The position numbers and the translations under genes were made by a program. The notes beneath the pieces are model-generated. The model was not told the origin of the DNA. It ran no database searches and was given only the letters and a program-made list of their open reading frames with translations. A stretch of 64,000 nt of DNA. Source: Mangifera indica. Lineage: Eukaryota > Streptophyta > Magnoliopsida > Sapindales > Anacardiaceae. Where the stretch lies: positions 21,933,463 through 21,997,462 of the forward strand of contig NC_058137.1 of the NCBI RefSeq assembly GCF_011075055.1, read 5' to 3'. Positions 39,951-52,500 of the stretch are shown here, piece after piece (within the stretch, counting starts at the first letter, position 1; every line of letters begins with the position of its first letter).

Positions 39951-40248
39951 TATTGAAAATCTAATTTTTTATATTATATATTGTATCGTATGATAAATTT
40001 TTTAAAAATAAAATATTAAAAAAATTCAAATTAACACGTCATTACTAAAAAAAATATCACAAATATCTTTAAAATTTTTTAAATTTATATATATATCTTT
40101 ATTATTCTATTATTTTTTTATAAAATATATATTATATCATACTATATATTTATTGTAAAATACGGATAGAATGTCATAATGTTGGCATTGAAAGTATAGG
40201 GGTATTGCTTTGCATGCTAGAAAGTAGGGATACGAATAGAGTCCTACA

Positions 40249-40257
40249 AAATCTTAG
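40249..40257 (+). repeat. Left target-site duplication of the giant fold-back element
   Basis: AAATCTTAG, identical to 44757-44765. Nine bases is the duplication length of Mutator-superfamily transposons. Confidence 0.85.
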
Positions 40258-41583
40258 GGGAAATTGAAATTTTTAGCACTTTTTTATTCCGTGTATACAA
40301 AATTGCCACCTATCCTAAAGTTTTCACAAATATACCACAACAGTACTCATCTTCCCCAAAATACCCCTCTTCAATCTTTCATGCATAAATTCTCTCTCCT
40401 CTTCTCTGCAACTTTTTTTTCTCTTCTTCCTCTTCTTCCAAAGTTATAAAGAAATCACTCTCTCTTCTCCCTCATCTTCAAAAACAAAAACAGGAAGGAA
40501 ACAACCAAATTCTTCAAATTAAGAATTCTTCAAAGTAAGGATTTTTTAAAAAAAAGGGGAAAAAAAAGAACAACCTACAAGATAAAAAATGACCAACGAA
40601 GAAATGACCATGTAAGATGATCATGTAACAGTATTTAACTGAAAAAAGAAAAAAAATTGATATTTAAGGATTTAAGTGAAACAAAAAAAACTGGGCATTT
40701 AACTTAAAAAAAAAAAAAAGGTTGGCGTGAAAGTTGCTGTGTAACGCCAACCCTTAATATATGTATATAATATTAAATAATATTATTATATTAATATAAT
40801 ATATGCTATACTATAATATTATAATATATTATTATTTATATAATTAAATTATAATATTTTATAATATAATATTACATATATAGTATATAATATATTATAT
40901 ATAATTATTACAGGGGTTGGCGGCCAACCCCTGGTAATATATATTATATATATAATAATAATATTATATTAAAATATTATAATTATATATATAATAATAA
41001 TATTATATTAAAATATTATAATTATATATTAATATAATATTATTATATTAATATAATATATAAAATATTATAATTTATATAATTAATTTTTAATATTATT
41101 ATAATATTTTATAATATAATATTATATATTTTATAATTATATATTATTATAATATATTACATATTTTATATAATAAAATTTATATAATTATAAATATTAT
41201 ATTATAATATAATTTTATATTTTATAAAATATATGTAAAAGCAGTCTGGGTTGGCGATAAGGGAAATTGGCATGCAGCATTAATGTAGGGTGGGCCCACC
41301 TTTTATAAAGCAAAACATGATTTTTATATATATATAATTATTTAATTTTATATATATATATAATTATATTATATATTAATATATGATATATTATATTATA
41401 TTTTAATTAGAATATTATAATTATATTATATAATTATATATTATAATATATTATATACTATAATATTATCATATAATAATATAATAATATAATATATAAT
41501 ATATTATAATTTAAATAATATTATTATAATATAATATTATATATATAATATAATATATATAAAATATATTATATATAATTATT

Positions 41584-41650
41584 ACCAGGGGTTGGCGGCA
41601 TCGCCAACCCTTGGCGTCGCCAAGGGTTGGCGATGTCGCCAACCCCTGGT
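41584..41650. repeat. 67-nt near-perfect hairpin inside the giant element
   Basis: Arms of 33 nt starting ACCAGGGGTTGGCG with a single mismatch around a 1-nt centre. Internally built from alternating GGTTGGCG and CGCCAACC. Confidence 0.85.
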
Positions 41651-42181
41651 TATATATATTGTATATATAATATATAATTTTATATTATAATATAATTTTA
41701 TATTTTATAAAATATATGCTGATAAAGGTGTCTGGGTTGGCGATAAGGAGAAATTGGCCTGTAGCATTAATGTAGGGTGGGCCCATCCTTTATAAAGCAA
41801 AGCATGATTTTTATATATGTATAATTATTTAATTCTATATATTATATTTTAATTAGAATATTATAATTATATATTATTTATATTATTATTATTATTATTT
41901 TATTATAATAGTATATTAATATTAAAATATATTATTATATATTATTATAATATTAAAGATATTCTAGTATTAATAATTATATATTATAATATATAATATT
42001 ATATATATTAATATAATATATATAATATTATATTAATATATTTTTTTTGCCAGTATTAATAATTATATATTATAATAAATAATATTATATTATATATAAT
42101 ATTATTATTTTTATATATTATATTATAATAAATAATATATTATATTATTAATATATATATATATAATATATAATATATAAT

Positions 42182-42250
42182 TGCCAAAGGTTGGCGGCAT
42201 CGCCAACCCTTGGCGACGCCAAGGGTTGGCGACCCCGCCAACCTTTGGCA
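42182..42250. repeat. 69-nt near-perfect hairpin, left arm of the giant element
   Basis: Arms of 34 nt starting TGCCAAAGGTTGGCGG, with two mismatches, centred on one base. Its inverted counterpart is 43314-43382. Confidence 0.85.
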
Positions 42251-42263
42251 GTATTAATATATA

Positions 42264-42353
<90 letters not shown>

Positions 42354-43244
42354 ATATAACATATTATAATATAAAATATTATATATATAAATATAATATT
42401 ATATATAATAAAATAATATATTATATATTATAATATAAAATATTATATTATATATATTATTAATATATATAATTATTTATTATAATATTATATTAATTAT
42501 ATAATATTATAATATAATTATAATTATATTATATATTAATATATAAGATATTATATTTAATATTTGTAATTATATAATATAATATATTATATTATATAAA
42601 TTATATATTATATAAGTATATTATATAATTGTAAATATTAAATATAATATATTAAATATTAATATATAATATAATTATAATTATATTATAATATTAGATA
42701 ATTAATATAATATAATATATATAATATTATAATAAATAATATATATTATATAATATAATATTATACATTATATATAATATTATAATAAATAATATATTAC
42801 ATTATTAACATATATATATTATAATATAGTAAATATTATATTATAATTAAAATATAATTATATAATATAATATAATATAATATAATGGGTTGGTGCCTGG
42901 TGACGCCAACCTTTTGCCTGTAAAAAAGTATTATGGGTTGGCATCCTATTTTAATTTATAATTATGGATTGGCGTTTCCGCCAACCCCCAAAAATTATAA
43001 AACGCCAACCCATGCCAACCATTTTTAATTTTTTTTTTCCAGTTTTCTTTTTAATTAAATACTCAATCTACCGATAAGATTTCCAGTTTTCTTTTTCCAT
43101 TTTTCTGAAATCTGAAATTTATCGAATAAGATTTGCCAATCAGTTTTTTTTTTCTGACAACCTTTTTAACTTTTTTTTCAGAAAACCTTTTTAATAATAT
43201 ATATAATATAATATTTTATATTATAATATGTTATATATTATAAT

Positions 43245-43295
<51 letters not shown>

Positions 43296-43313
43296 AATAA
43301 TATATATTAATAC

Positions 43314-43382
43314 TGCCAAAGGTTGGCGGGGTCGCCAACCCTTGGCGTCGCCAAGGGTTGGCGATGCCGCCAACCTTTGGCA
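43314..43382. repeat. 69-nt near-perfect hairpin, right arm of the giant element
   Basis: Reverse-complement copy of 42182-42250, itself a hairpin, so the two palindromes are nested in the larger inverted repeat. Confidence 0.85.
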
Positions 43383-44756
43383 ATTATATATTATATATTA
43401 TATATATAATATTAATATATATATATATTAATAATATAATATATTATTTATTATAATATAATATATAAAAATAATAATATTATATATAATATAATATTAT
43501 TTATTATAATATATAATTATTAATACTGGCAAAAAAATATATTAATATAATATTATATATATTATATTAATATATATAATATTATATATATATATATAGA
43601 ATTAAATAATTATACATATATAAAAATCATGCTTTGCTTTATAAAGGGTGGGCCCACCCTACATTAATGCTACAGGCCAATTTCCCCTTATCGCCAACCC
43701 AGACTCCTTTTACATATATTTTATAAAATATAAAATTATATTATAATATAATATTATATATGTAATATTATATTATAATAATATTATTTAAATTATATTA
43801 TATTATATTAATATATTATTATATGATAATATTATAGTATATAATATATTATAATATATAATTATATAATATAATTATAATATTCTAATTAAAATATAAT
43901 ATAATATATTTTATATAATATATAATATTATATTATAATAATATTAAAATTTAATTATATAAATTATAATATTTTATATATTATATTAATATAATAATAT
44001 TATATTAATATATAATTATAATATATTAATATAATAATATTATTATATATATAATATATATTACCAGGGGTTGGTGATGCCGCCAACCCCTGTAATAATT
44101 ATATATATTATATATAATATTTATTATATTATATATGTAATATTATATTATAAAATATTATAATTTAATTATATAAATTATAATATATTATAATATTATA
44201 GTATATAATATATTATATTAATATAATAATATTATTTAATATTATATACATATATTAAGGGTTGGCGTTACACAGCAACTTTCACGCCAACCTTTTTTTT
44301 TTTTTTTAAGTTAAATGTCCAATTTTTTTTTGTTTCACTTAAATCCTTAAATATCAATTTTTTTTTCTTTTTCCAGTTAAATACTGTTACATGATCATCT
44401 TACATGGTCATTTCTTCGATGGTCATTTTTTATCTTGTAGGTTGCTCTTTTTTTTCCCCTCTTTTTTTAAAATCCTTACTTTGAAGAATTCTTAATTTGA
44501 AGAATTTGATTGTTTCCTTCCTGTTTTTGTTTTTGAAGATGAGGAAGAAGAGAGAGTGATTTCTTTATAACTTTGGAAGAAGAGGAAGAAGAGAAAAAAA
44601 AGTTGCAGAGAAGAGGAGAGAGAATTTATGCATGAAAGATTGAAGAGGGGTATTTTGGGGAAGGTGAGTACTGTTGTGGTATATTTGTGAAAGCTTTAGG
44701 ATAGGTGGTAATTTTGTATACACGGAATAAAAAAGTGCTAAAAATTTCAATTTCCC

Positions 44757-44765
44757 AAATCTTAG
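44757..44765 (+). repeat. Right target-site duplication of the giant fold-back element
   Basis: AAATCTTAG, identical to 40249-40257. Confidence 0.85.
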
Positions 44766-44802
44766 ACTCTTCTTTGTCTTATCGCTGTGTTGTCCTGGAA
44801 TT

Positions 44803-44868
44803 ATGGACGAGAAGAAATTGAGTGGAACTCGAACTCCTACCACAACTCACAATCACAATCGAGAGTGA
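44803..44868 (+). promoter_or_regulatory. Upstream ORF 1 of the ANT1-type gene
   Basis: A 21-residue frame (MDEKKLSGTRTP..., stop TGA) 94 bp before the main ATG. A second, 7-residue frame (MCPQPHF) lies at 44927-44950. Both would lower translation of the main frame if the transcript starts upstream of them, which is not known. Confidence 0.35.
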
Positions 44869-44961
44869 GCCTCTAGCCATTAATTTTCTTGTTCTTATTC
44901 TTCATTCTCGAAAAAGCCTCGTTTCCATGTGCCCCCAACCCCACTTCTAACTGCACCTGCC

Positions 44962-47900
44962 ATGGCACATCAAGCTGACAAAACTACTGAGGTTCCTCTC
45001 CTGGAAAGCTCTTGCCCCTCAGGAACCGCCTCCACCTTCCAAACCCTCGGCAACATCGTCGTGTCAATCGTCGGCACCGGCGTTTTAGGCCTCCCGTTTG
45101 CTTTCAAAGTGGCTGGCTGGGCTGCGGGATCTATTGGTGTCATTATTGCTGGGCTCTCCACTTATTACTGCATGCTTCTGCTGGTTAGTCTCCCTTCGTT
45201 TTTCTCTTCTTCTGTGTTTAGAGTTAGTGTTTTTTTCACAACCCAGATGCAGTTTTGTTTGTTTCTCATTCAATCATCAGCAAAAATGTGTTGATTTTCC
45301 ACATCGATTTACTTAGTCGGTGATATATCGACCCTCGGAAAGGCTGCTACCCGTGGGTGGACGGTTTATTTTCCAGTGGAAAATGTTAAAGAAATCAGAT
45401 TATTTTCCCCTGTTTCATTTAGATTGTTGGTTTATGTAAAGTACTTTTTAGAAGCACTTTCATAATTTCTTCTTGTTAGTTTCCTCTTTCTCTTCTTTTG
45501 TGTCTAAATTTAGTGTTCTTCACAACCCAGATGCAGTTTTTTATATTCAATCACCTTAATTCGGCCTCCAAAACTGGTTTTTGGCCTGCCCGAACGTGAA
45601 GATGACTCCCCACGGGACCAAGATAGCTACAATCCCGTTAGCGTGGGGGACAGGATTCATCCCCATTTCTCCTCTACATATTTTTTAAATATATTGAATT
45701 ACCTTTAAAAATTTTAAATAATTATAAATATGTTGTTAAATCTAATAAATAAAATATATTATTAAGCTTAATAAATAAATATTTTTTTTAGTACAGATGA
45801 GAAGAAAAAAAGCAGAGAATTTTCTCACAAAGATGACAGGAAAACGTCGAAAATTTTCTCTCACAGAGAGAATATATGGATTTCTGTTATTTTTGTATCG
45901 GAGACAAAAATTAAGATATTTGACCTTAACCCGTCCCATTGCTCTCTATTCATCTCTTAAGGTGCTAAGGAAATCAGATTATTATCCATTGTTTCGTATA
46001 AATTGTTGGTTTATACAAAGTACTTTTTAGAAGCACTTTTATAATTTCTTCTTGTTCGTTTCCACCTCTTTTCTCTCCTTTTTGTGTATAAATTTAGTGT
46101 TTTTTCACAACCAAGAAGCAGTTTTGTTTGTTTTTCCATTCAATCATCTCTTAAACTGTCTAAGAAATTAGACTGGTAAGTTGCTTTTTTGAAGAGCTTT
46201 ATGAACAATTTCTTGAGCACAGGTTCAATGCAGAAACAAATTAGCATCAGAAGAAGAATCAACGGAGGCAAAAACATATGGAGATATGGGATTCAAATGC
46301 ATGGGAAAAACAGGGAGATATTTAACTGAGTTCTTGATTTTCATTTCCCAATGTGGAGGTGCTGTTGCATACTTACTCTTCATCGGCCAGAACCTTTCAT
46401 CAATATTCAAAAGCCACAATTTCACATCCTCCTCCTTCATATTCCTAGTAATCCCTCTTCAGATTGTACTCTCATGGATCAATTCTCTGTCATCTCTTTC
46501 CCCTTTCAGTATTTTCGCGGATATCTGCAATTTGTTAGCCATGGCTCTAGTGGTGAAACAAGATGTGCAAATGATTGCCGGGGAAGATTTTTCTTTTGGT
46601 GACAGGGAAGCCATCACTTCTCATATTAGAGGGCTGCCGTTTGCTGGAGGCATGGCAGTGTTTTGTTTTGAAGGGTTTGGGATGACTCTGGCTCTAGAGT
46701 CATCAATGAAAGAGAGAGGCAGATTTCCAAACTGTTGGCTCAAGCTTTCACTGGGATTACACTTGTGTATGTAATTTTTGGCTATTTTGGTTACATGGCT
46801 TATGGTGATCAGACTAAGGATATTGTCACTCTCAATCTGCCCCACAATTGGTTTTCCATTGCAGTCCAGGTAATTTCAATAATTTTCTCTTTATCAACTT
46901 ATGTTTAATGCTTGCAATTTATTGTTTATCTCAATTTCTTCCATGTCACATATTGCATTTAATCTGGGTTAGTACTTGTTCTCAAGTACATGTAGGGTGA
47001 GATTAAAAAATTTGGACCAAATCCAGAATCAGACCCAGTTTAGTTCCTGCATCTAAAAGCTATGGCTCTGTTGCTTAGTAAAAATATTGTGTATGGCAAG
47101 TACAAAGATGACATATTATGTTTTAATGGGTAACGAGGAATCCTACCTAGTCAAACTGTCTTTTTATGATTGAACTAATTATATTGAACAGGTAAAACTT
47201 TCAGTCTTATAATTATTGAATTATGTCATATTTTAATGGGTAACATCACACCTTTTTGTCACTCAAACTGCCCTTTAACTCCTTGAGGGTGCATGTTATA
47301 TTTTGATATGCTTGTTATTTTCCTTGGTTTTGGTTTGTTCAATAATTTAAAGATTGAATCTTGAAATTTCTAGTGCTTGTTCCCCACTATAAATAGCACT
47401 TTTGAAAGATCAACCAAAACCAGTTTTTGGAATTAAGCCTTTCTGTTCACCTTTTTTCATAGTTGTCAATGACATGTAACACTGTTTGAATATGATCAAT
47501 ACTATCAAAAAGCATATAATATATATCCATAAAGTTTGATGCATTTATCTTTTTGCAAGCCTCTTTTGTCTGCATGTTCATAGTGGATCAGCAACTAGCA
47601 TGTTCTCAAAAACAGTTTTCGGATACAGAATCCAAACCCAGCTCAAAATCTAAAACAAGATGATAATTTAATTTAATTTTTTTTGGCAGATGGGGTTGTG
47701 CTTGGGGCTGATATTCACATTCCCAATCATGGTACATCCAGTTCATGAGATAGTAGAACAGAAGTTGAAGAAAGTCTCATGGTTCCAGAAGCTGCCCAGA
47801 AATGGTTCTGAGAATTCAATGACAAAATCAGGAAAATTTTGCTTTTACATGAGCAGGGCAATTTTGGTTTTAGGGTTGGCAACATTGGCCTCATTTGTGC

Positions 47901-48097
47901 CTGGATTTGCAGTTTTTGTGTCACTTATGGGAAGCACTGTTAGTGCCCTAATCTCTTTTGTTTTGCCTGCCACATTTCACCTGAAATTGTTAGGTTCATC
48001 CTTGAGTTTCTGGCAAAGGGCTTTGGATCTTTTCATATTATCCTTTGGTTTGGTTTTTGCTGTTTACGGAACATGTAATTCCATTGTGGGAGTATGA
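44962..48097 (+). CDS. ANT1: Amino-acid transporter of the ANT1 type (AAAP family), frameshifted
   Basis: Three exons: 44962-45183, 46223-46869, 47690-48097. The protein is a proton-coupled amino-acid/auxin permease-like carrier; Arabidopsis ANT1 (At3g11900) moves aromatic and neutral amino acids. The N-terminal part has GNIVVSIVGTGVLGLPFAF and YGDMGFKCMGKTGRYLTEFL, and about 11 hydrophobic spans are visible, ending NSIVGV. Exon 2 is 647 nt, one short of a multiple of three: at about 46724-46732 (TTTCCAAACTGTTGG) one base is missing between the FP and LLAQAFTG segments, and the unshifted frame stops at 46772-46774. With that one base the product would be 425 residues, close to the 432 I recall for ANT1. 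Either a recent null allele or a sequencing error in a short A run. The in-frame codons before 44962 lack an ATG, so this start is used. Confidence 0.85.
45184..46222 (+). repeat. Triplicated segment in intron 1 of the ANT1-type gene
   Basis: Block a (containing CACAACCCAGATGCAGTTTT, once CACAACCAAGAAGCAGTTTT) occurs at about 45194-45285, 45484-45565 and 46067-46160. Block b (AAGTACTTTTTAGAAGCACT) occurs at about 45387-45483 and 45967-46066, with a degraded third copy to 46215. The second a-b unit is split by about 400 bp (45566-45966) of unrelated sequence, likely an insertion. Confidence 0.75.
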
Positions 48098-49512
48098 AAG
48101 AATTTTAGTTATAATTATGAGTAATGACAATTAAAATTAACATAATACATATAAATTCTATTTACAAATTAAAGATTATATTATGGGTATGTCAATCCCC
48201 AGAGACTACCTACCCTTATGTGTTGATAGTGTATGTATGAATCACAAGTAGGATTTAATTCGAATTGAGTTAACTCGAGTTTAATTGAGTTAACTCGATT
48301 TGATTGAGTTTAGAATGAGTTGTCATGGTTTGAGTTTAAATCTAAACTTGAGGTATGATTTTAAAATTTATTGAGTTTAAGCTAAAAAAAGTTATTTTTA
48401 TTTAAAAAATATTTTTAAATGTACATTTTCTAATAAAAGAAAATAAAGAAATTGAAATGTGATTAGAAATGAAATGATCAAGTTTATTAATAAATGGTGG
48501 GTTAAATGATTGATATTTCTCTTATCTATTATGTAACATTACAAACCTAATTTTTTGGTTTTTAGCCTTAATGGTGGTAATTTGTCGTTTCGACATAATT
48601 CAGATAGAAAATAATCGTTTTCAATCAAGTTCAAATTGTGTTTTTTATATCAAACTTAAGTTTAGGTTTAACTCTCTAAAAACTTGTTGAATTTAAATTA
48701 CAGTAATATTTTTTTTTGTAACCAAGAAACTTGACCTAGTGTGTTAGATCAAAAACTCTAGAATATAATGATCAGATTCATAATTATTGTACTTGCTCTA
48801 TCGAAAGTTTGTCTTGTATAGTAACTATTCACTCCCAAACAAATTCGATTAGAATTGAATAACTCTCATATAGGATGAATCTCTAAAAAAAATTATATGA
48901 TGATTATGAGTTTGATTATTATGTCTTAAGTTTAGCAATCCTACAAATTGGACTTCCTAAAACTAAATCCAACTTGAAAAATCACAATTGTCTATTTTGT
49001 TTGAATTTTGTTCTAACTTGAATCTTTCCTTAACGTGATTAATGGAAAAGACAAATTATGTTGGCTATTCAATTTCAATCCATTTGATGAGGTAATAAAG
49101 ATAATTATGATTAGAAATGGAGCATCAAATAGAATTTGGGAGCATGTTGTCTTCTTCATAAAAGAATATATGGTACATGAAGCAATGATTATTGGTAGGA
49201 TCCTCAACGCTTAATGCTGTCTCCACTCAAATCAAAAGTGGATGCAAGCACACACATTCTGATTCTCTTGTCGCCACCAACAAACGAACATTTATTTTAT
49301 TACAATTTGGTCCCTATGTTTATAAACCTTAGTTCTAAATATGATAATTCCCCCCTCACTTCAGCGTCAGTGCCACCACCCAGCTCTGCCACTCGCCCCC
49401 TATGTACTCCAAAACTCTTCTGCTTTCTTCCTATGTAACTGTCATCTCCATTCAAACCCTTACTTTCTCTCACTAGAATCTTCCAAAATTTCCTCTTTTT
49501 ATCCCAGTAACA
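48098..49512. other. Intergenic stretch between the ANT1-type and LAMP1-type genes
   Basis: 48250-48370 has repeated GAGTTAACTCGA/TTGAGTTT words; about 49200-49510 is the C/T-rich promoter and leader of the next gene. No gene seen. Confidence 0.45.
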
Positions 49513-52500
49513 ATGCCTTTAACCTCCTCCAAACTCTCCACCTCCCTCTTCACATTCCCTTCAAAAGTGCCGTCGCCTCTTATCAGCTTTCTGCTCTTTC
49601 TCATCCTCTGCATTCTGGGTTTTTATTCCGTGCATCACCCCCAGCGTTCTTTTTCTACATCCCTTTCTGAAAATCCGGAAAAGTTTCTCTCTTTGGCCTC
49701 AAACTTCACCCTTTCAGATTACCTCCGTTCCCTCACTTCACACTCTCACCTTGCCGGCACAAAGCCCTCTTTGGCTACAACACAATATGTTTTTTCACAC
49801 TTTGAAAAGCTTGGCCTTGAAGCTCATACTGTGAAGTATAAGACCCTCTTGTCTTATCCTCAACATGGTTCTCTCCTGGCGCATTTTAGCAACGGGGTTG
49901 TTGTTAACTTCTCGTTAACGGAAAAGGGTATCGCTCAAAACGCTTTCTATGACATTGTGCAGCCGTATCACGCATATTCGCCGTCTGGGTCGGCGTACGG
50001 TAAGGTGGTGTTTGTGAATTACGGGAGGGAGGAGGACTACCGTGCGCTGGAGGTGATGGGGGTGAATGTTAGTGGGTGCGTAGTGATGGCAAGGAAAGGC
50101 GAGACCTTGTCGAGGGTTGGTGTAATAAAAAAAGCAGAGGCTAGAGGAGCGCTGGGAGTGCTGTTGTTCGCCGAGAGGGATAGGTTAAGGAGTGGTGGTG
50201 TTGATGGGGTGGAGAGAGGGACAGTGATGAGAGGAGTGGGGGACCCACTAAGTCCAGGTTGGGCGGGGGTTGAAGGTGGGGAGAGCTTAGACTTGAAAGA
50301 CAATGAGGTTTTGAAGAGGTTTCCTAAAATTCCATCTTTGCCCTTGTCTTTTGAGAGTGCACAAACCATTTTGAGGTCTCTTGCTGGTAGGTTTATGCCT
50401 CAGTCTTGGGGTGGTCTGGTTCGAGTAAATGGTGGGAGGATCGGCCCGGGACCTACTTTGGTGAATTTGACTTACCAGGTTGCTTGCTTGGTTGATTGTT
50501 TGTTTGTTTAATTTGTTGCATCTTATGATCAAGTGTCGTTGGGAAGCTGTTTTGTATCACTTTGGTCTTTATTGTTCTATCATGTTATTGTTAATTTCTT
50601 TTTTAGCATGGTTTACCTTTTTTAGTTGCTGGAATTTTGATTTGCTTAGGTTGTGGGAATTGGATTGAATTACAGGCAACTTTTGACTATCTCTGTCTAT
50701 TGAGCCTTTTTTTAAATCTCAAGAATATGAGATGTTGATTACTATGATTCCAAAAAAGTTGTGATTTGGACTTGGGACAAAGATTTTCCAATTTGGGCAA
50801 GTTGTTGTCAATCCTGGTAAACTGTGAGTGTTATGCATGGTCTTGAGATGACAGTTGAAATGGAATGAAATTTTTTATGCTCGTAAGGGGACACGTGGAA
50901 TTCTATCGGGTAAGTTTGTAGGTTGGTTTGTGGTGTTATGGTACATGACATGTACCCGCCACTTGGTTCGAGTGTAGATATATGGTAGCTAATGGATTAA
51001 GGAACTCTTCCTATAGGTTGATAAAATAAGGATCCTACCTCTGGTAGGCGGAGAGGCTTTTATTGTAAAAACTTAGGGTTGAGATTTATGGTTGTTTCAT
51101 CTTATCACATGTTTTTAATGCCTTACATTAATGCTTGATGCAAGTGTTTTATTGACTGAAAATTGCATTTCTATGTATTGCCTCTCATTCTCTTTTTCTT
51201 CTAATAGAATGTGCTTTTTCTTTTGGCAAACTGTTTCCAAATATGTCTTGATTAAAAAGAAAATTTGTCTGCTCTTCTAGGGGGAAGAAAAGGTCGCAAC
51301 AATTCATAATATTTTTGCTGTTATAAGAGGGCTAGAAGAGCCTGATCGCTATGTGCTCCTTGGAAACCATAGAGATGCATGGACATATGGGGCTGTTGAC
51401 CCAAACAGCGGGACAGCAGCCCTACTTGACATTGCCCGACGATATGCTATGTTGATGCACAAGGGGTGGAGCCCTCGAAGAACAATTATTCTCTGCAGCT
51501 GGGATGCTGAAGAATTTGGGATGGTAGGTAATAATCAATTTCACTATTCATTTATTTGTATTGTTTTGAATATACTTGCAGTGTGTTAGATGCTGACATT
51601 TTAATCCTTGTAATGATATTTTGTTCAGAAAGAATTATATAAACTGGCTGTGTCGCAATGCATAATGCATCAAGAAAAGGCATCAGATAAATGTAAATAA
51701 TTCGCAGTTATTGTAGTTTGTGAGAATGAGGATCCACAGGAACTCAATCAGAACCCAACTAATTCTTTATAAGCAATTTTACATGTTTTGGGAAAATAAA
51801 TTCTCTGACTTATGTTATCTTGCTTGACTGTTGCTGCCTCGCAGCTTCAACCCCTTTTCTGTTGGTCCAATTACCATCAATCGTCATTTAATTTACTACA
51901 CATGTTTGGACAAGAATAGAGAGGTCTTTAAGTGTTTATCAAACTTTACTTCTTGTTAAGTGGCAGCTGCACTGATCCTAATTTTGAAAAACCAGTTTAT
52001 TGGTTAGTGATAGACAACTTGAATTGAATTAAAGAGCAAATTTTTTATTTGAATTATGTGGATTTGAAGGGAGTTTTGGGACCCTATTGTTGTTAATGCC
52101 TCTACATGTATGCTATTAATGACGTTTCCACAGCAACATAGCTGTGTCTTTAAGAGGTTTGTGTGTATATGTCATGGATAGCTTAGGGAACATTGGCTCA
52201 AAAGAGAGTTCTTTTGGTAATACTTTTGTGCTTTAAAGTCTTTGACTCAAGTTCGCATATTGGTTACTTGTGCTTTCAGGTTGGATCCACTGAGTGGGTT
52301 GAACAGAACCTGGTCAATTTGGGTGCAAAAGCGGTGGCCTATCTTAATGTAGATTGTGCAGTTCAAGGGCCTGGTTTCTTTGCTGGGGCAACTCCTCAGT
52401 TAGATAATCTTCTAATTGAGGTGACAAAAAGTGTAAGTTAATGACGATAATTTCAAATTGTTTTAATTGGTTTCTTTGATCACAAACTAGTTTCATTACT

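Larger units (their letters stand above)
40258..44756. mobile_element. Giant (4.5 kb) fold-back element with nested GGTTGGCG hairpins
   Basis: It begins GGGAAATTGAAATTTTTAGC and ends with its exact reverse complement, flanked by a perfect 9-bp duplication, AAATCTTAG. The outer 480-bp arms (40258-40740 and about 44270-44756) are nearly identical inverted copies. The symmetry continues inward through hairpin pairs at 40720-40752/44260-44292, 40911-40933/44064-44091 and 42182-42250/43314-43382, giving arms of roughly 2 kb around an asymmetric centre (about 42390-43205). A block containing GTAGCATTAATGTAGGGTGG occurs twice in the left arm (near 41270 and 41755) and once, inverted, in the right (near 43660), so the left arm has an internal duplication. 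Between hairpins it is nearly pure A/T, with (TA)n at about 42262-42348 and 43253-43292. No transposase or other coding region is visible. It fits a non-autonomous Mutator-like fold-back element; the family is not one I recognise. Confidence 0.85.

Noticed and set aside
40264..40449. 61-codon frame, repeated as a near-identical frame on the opposite strand at 44565-44843
   Set aside because: They are the same sequence in the two arms of the fold-back element. Composition is C/T-rich low complexity and there is no domain, so they reflect the inverted repeat and not genes.
42262..42348. (TA)n tract as an origin or independent microsatellite
   Set aside because: It is part of the A/T filler of the fold-back element and has a counterpart in the other arm near 43253-43292.
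46286..46774. Separate 162-residue protein
   Set aside because: It is only the pre-frameshift part of exon 2 of the ANT1-type transporter; family similarity continues past the shift.
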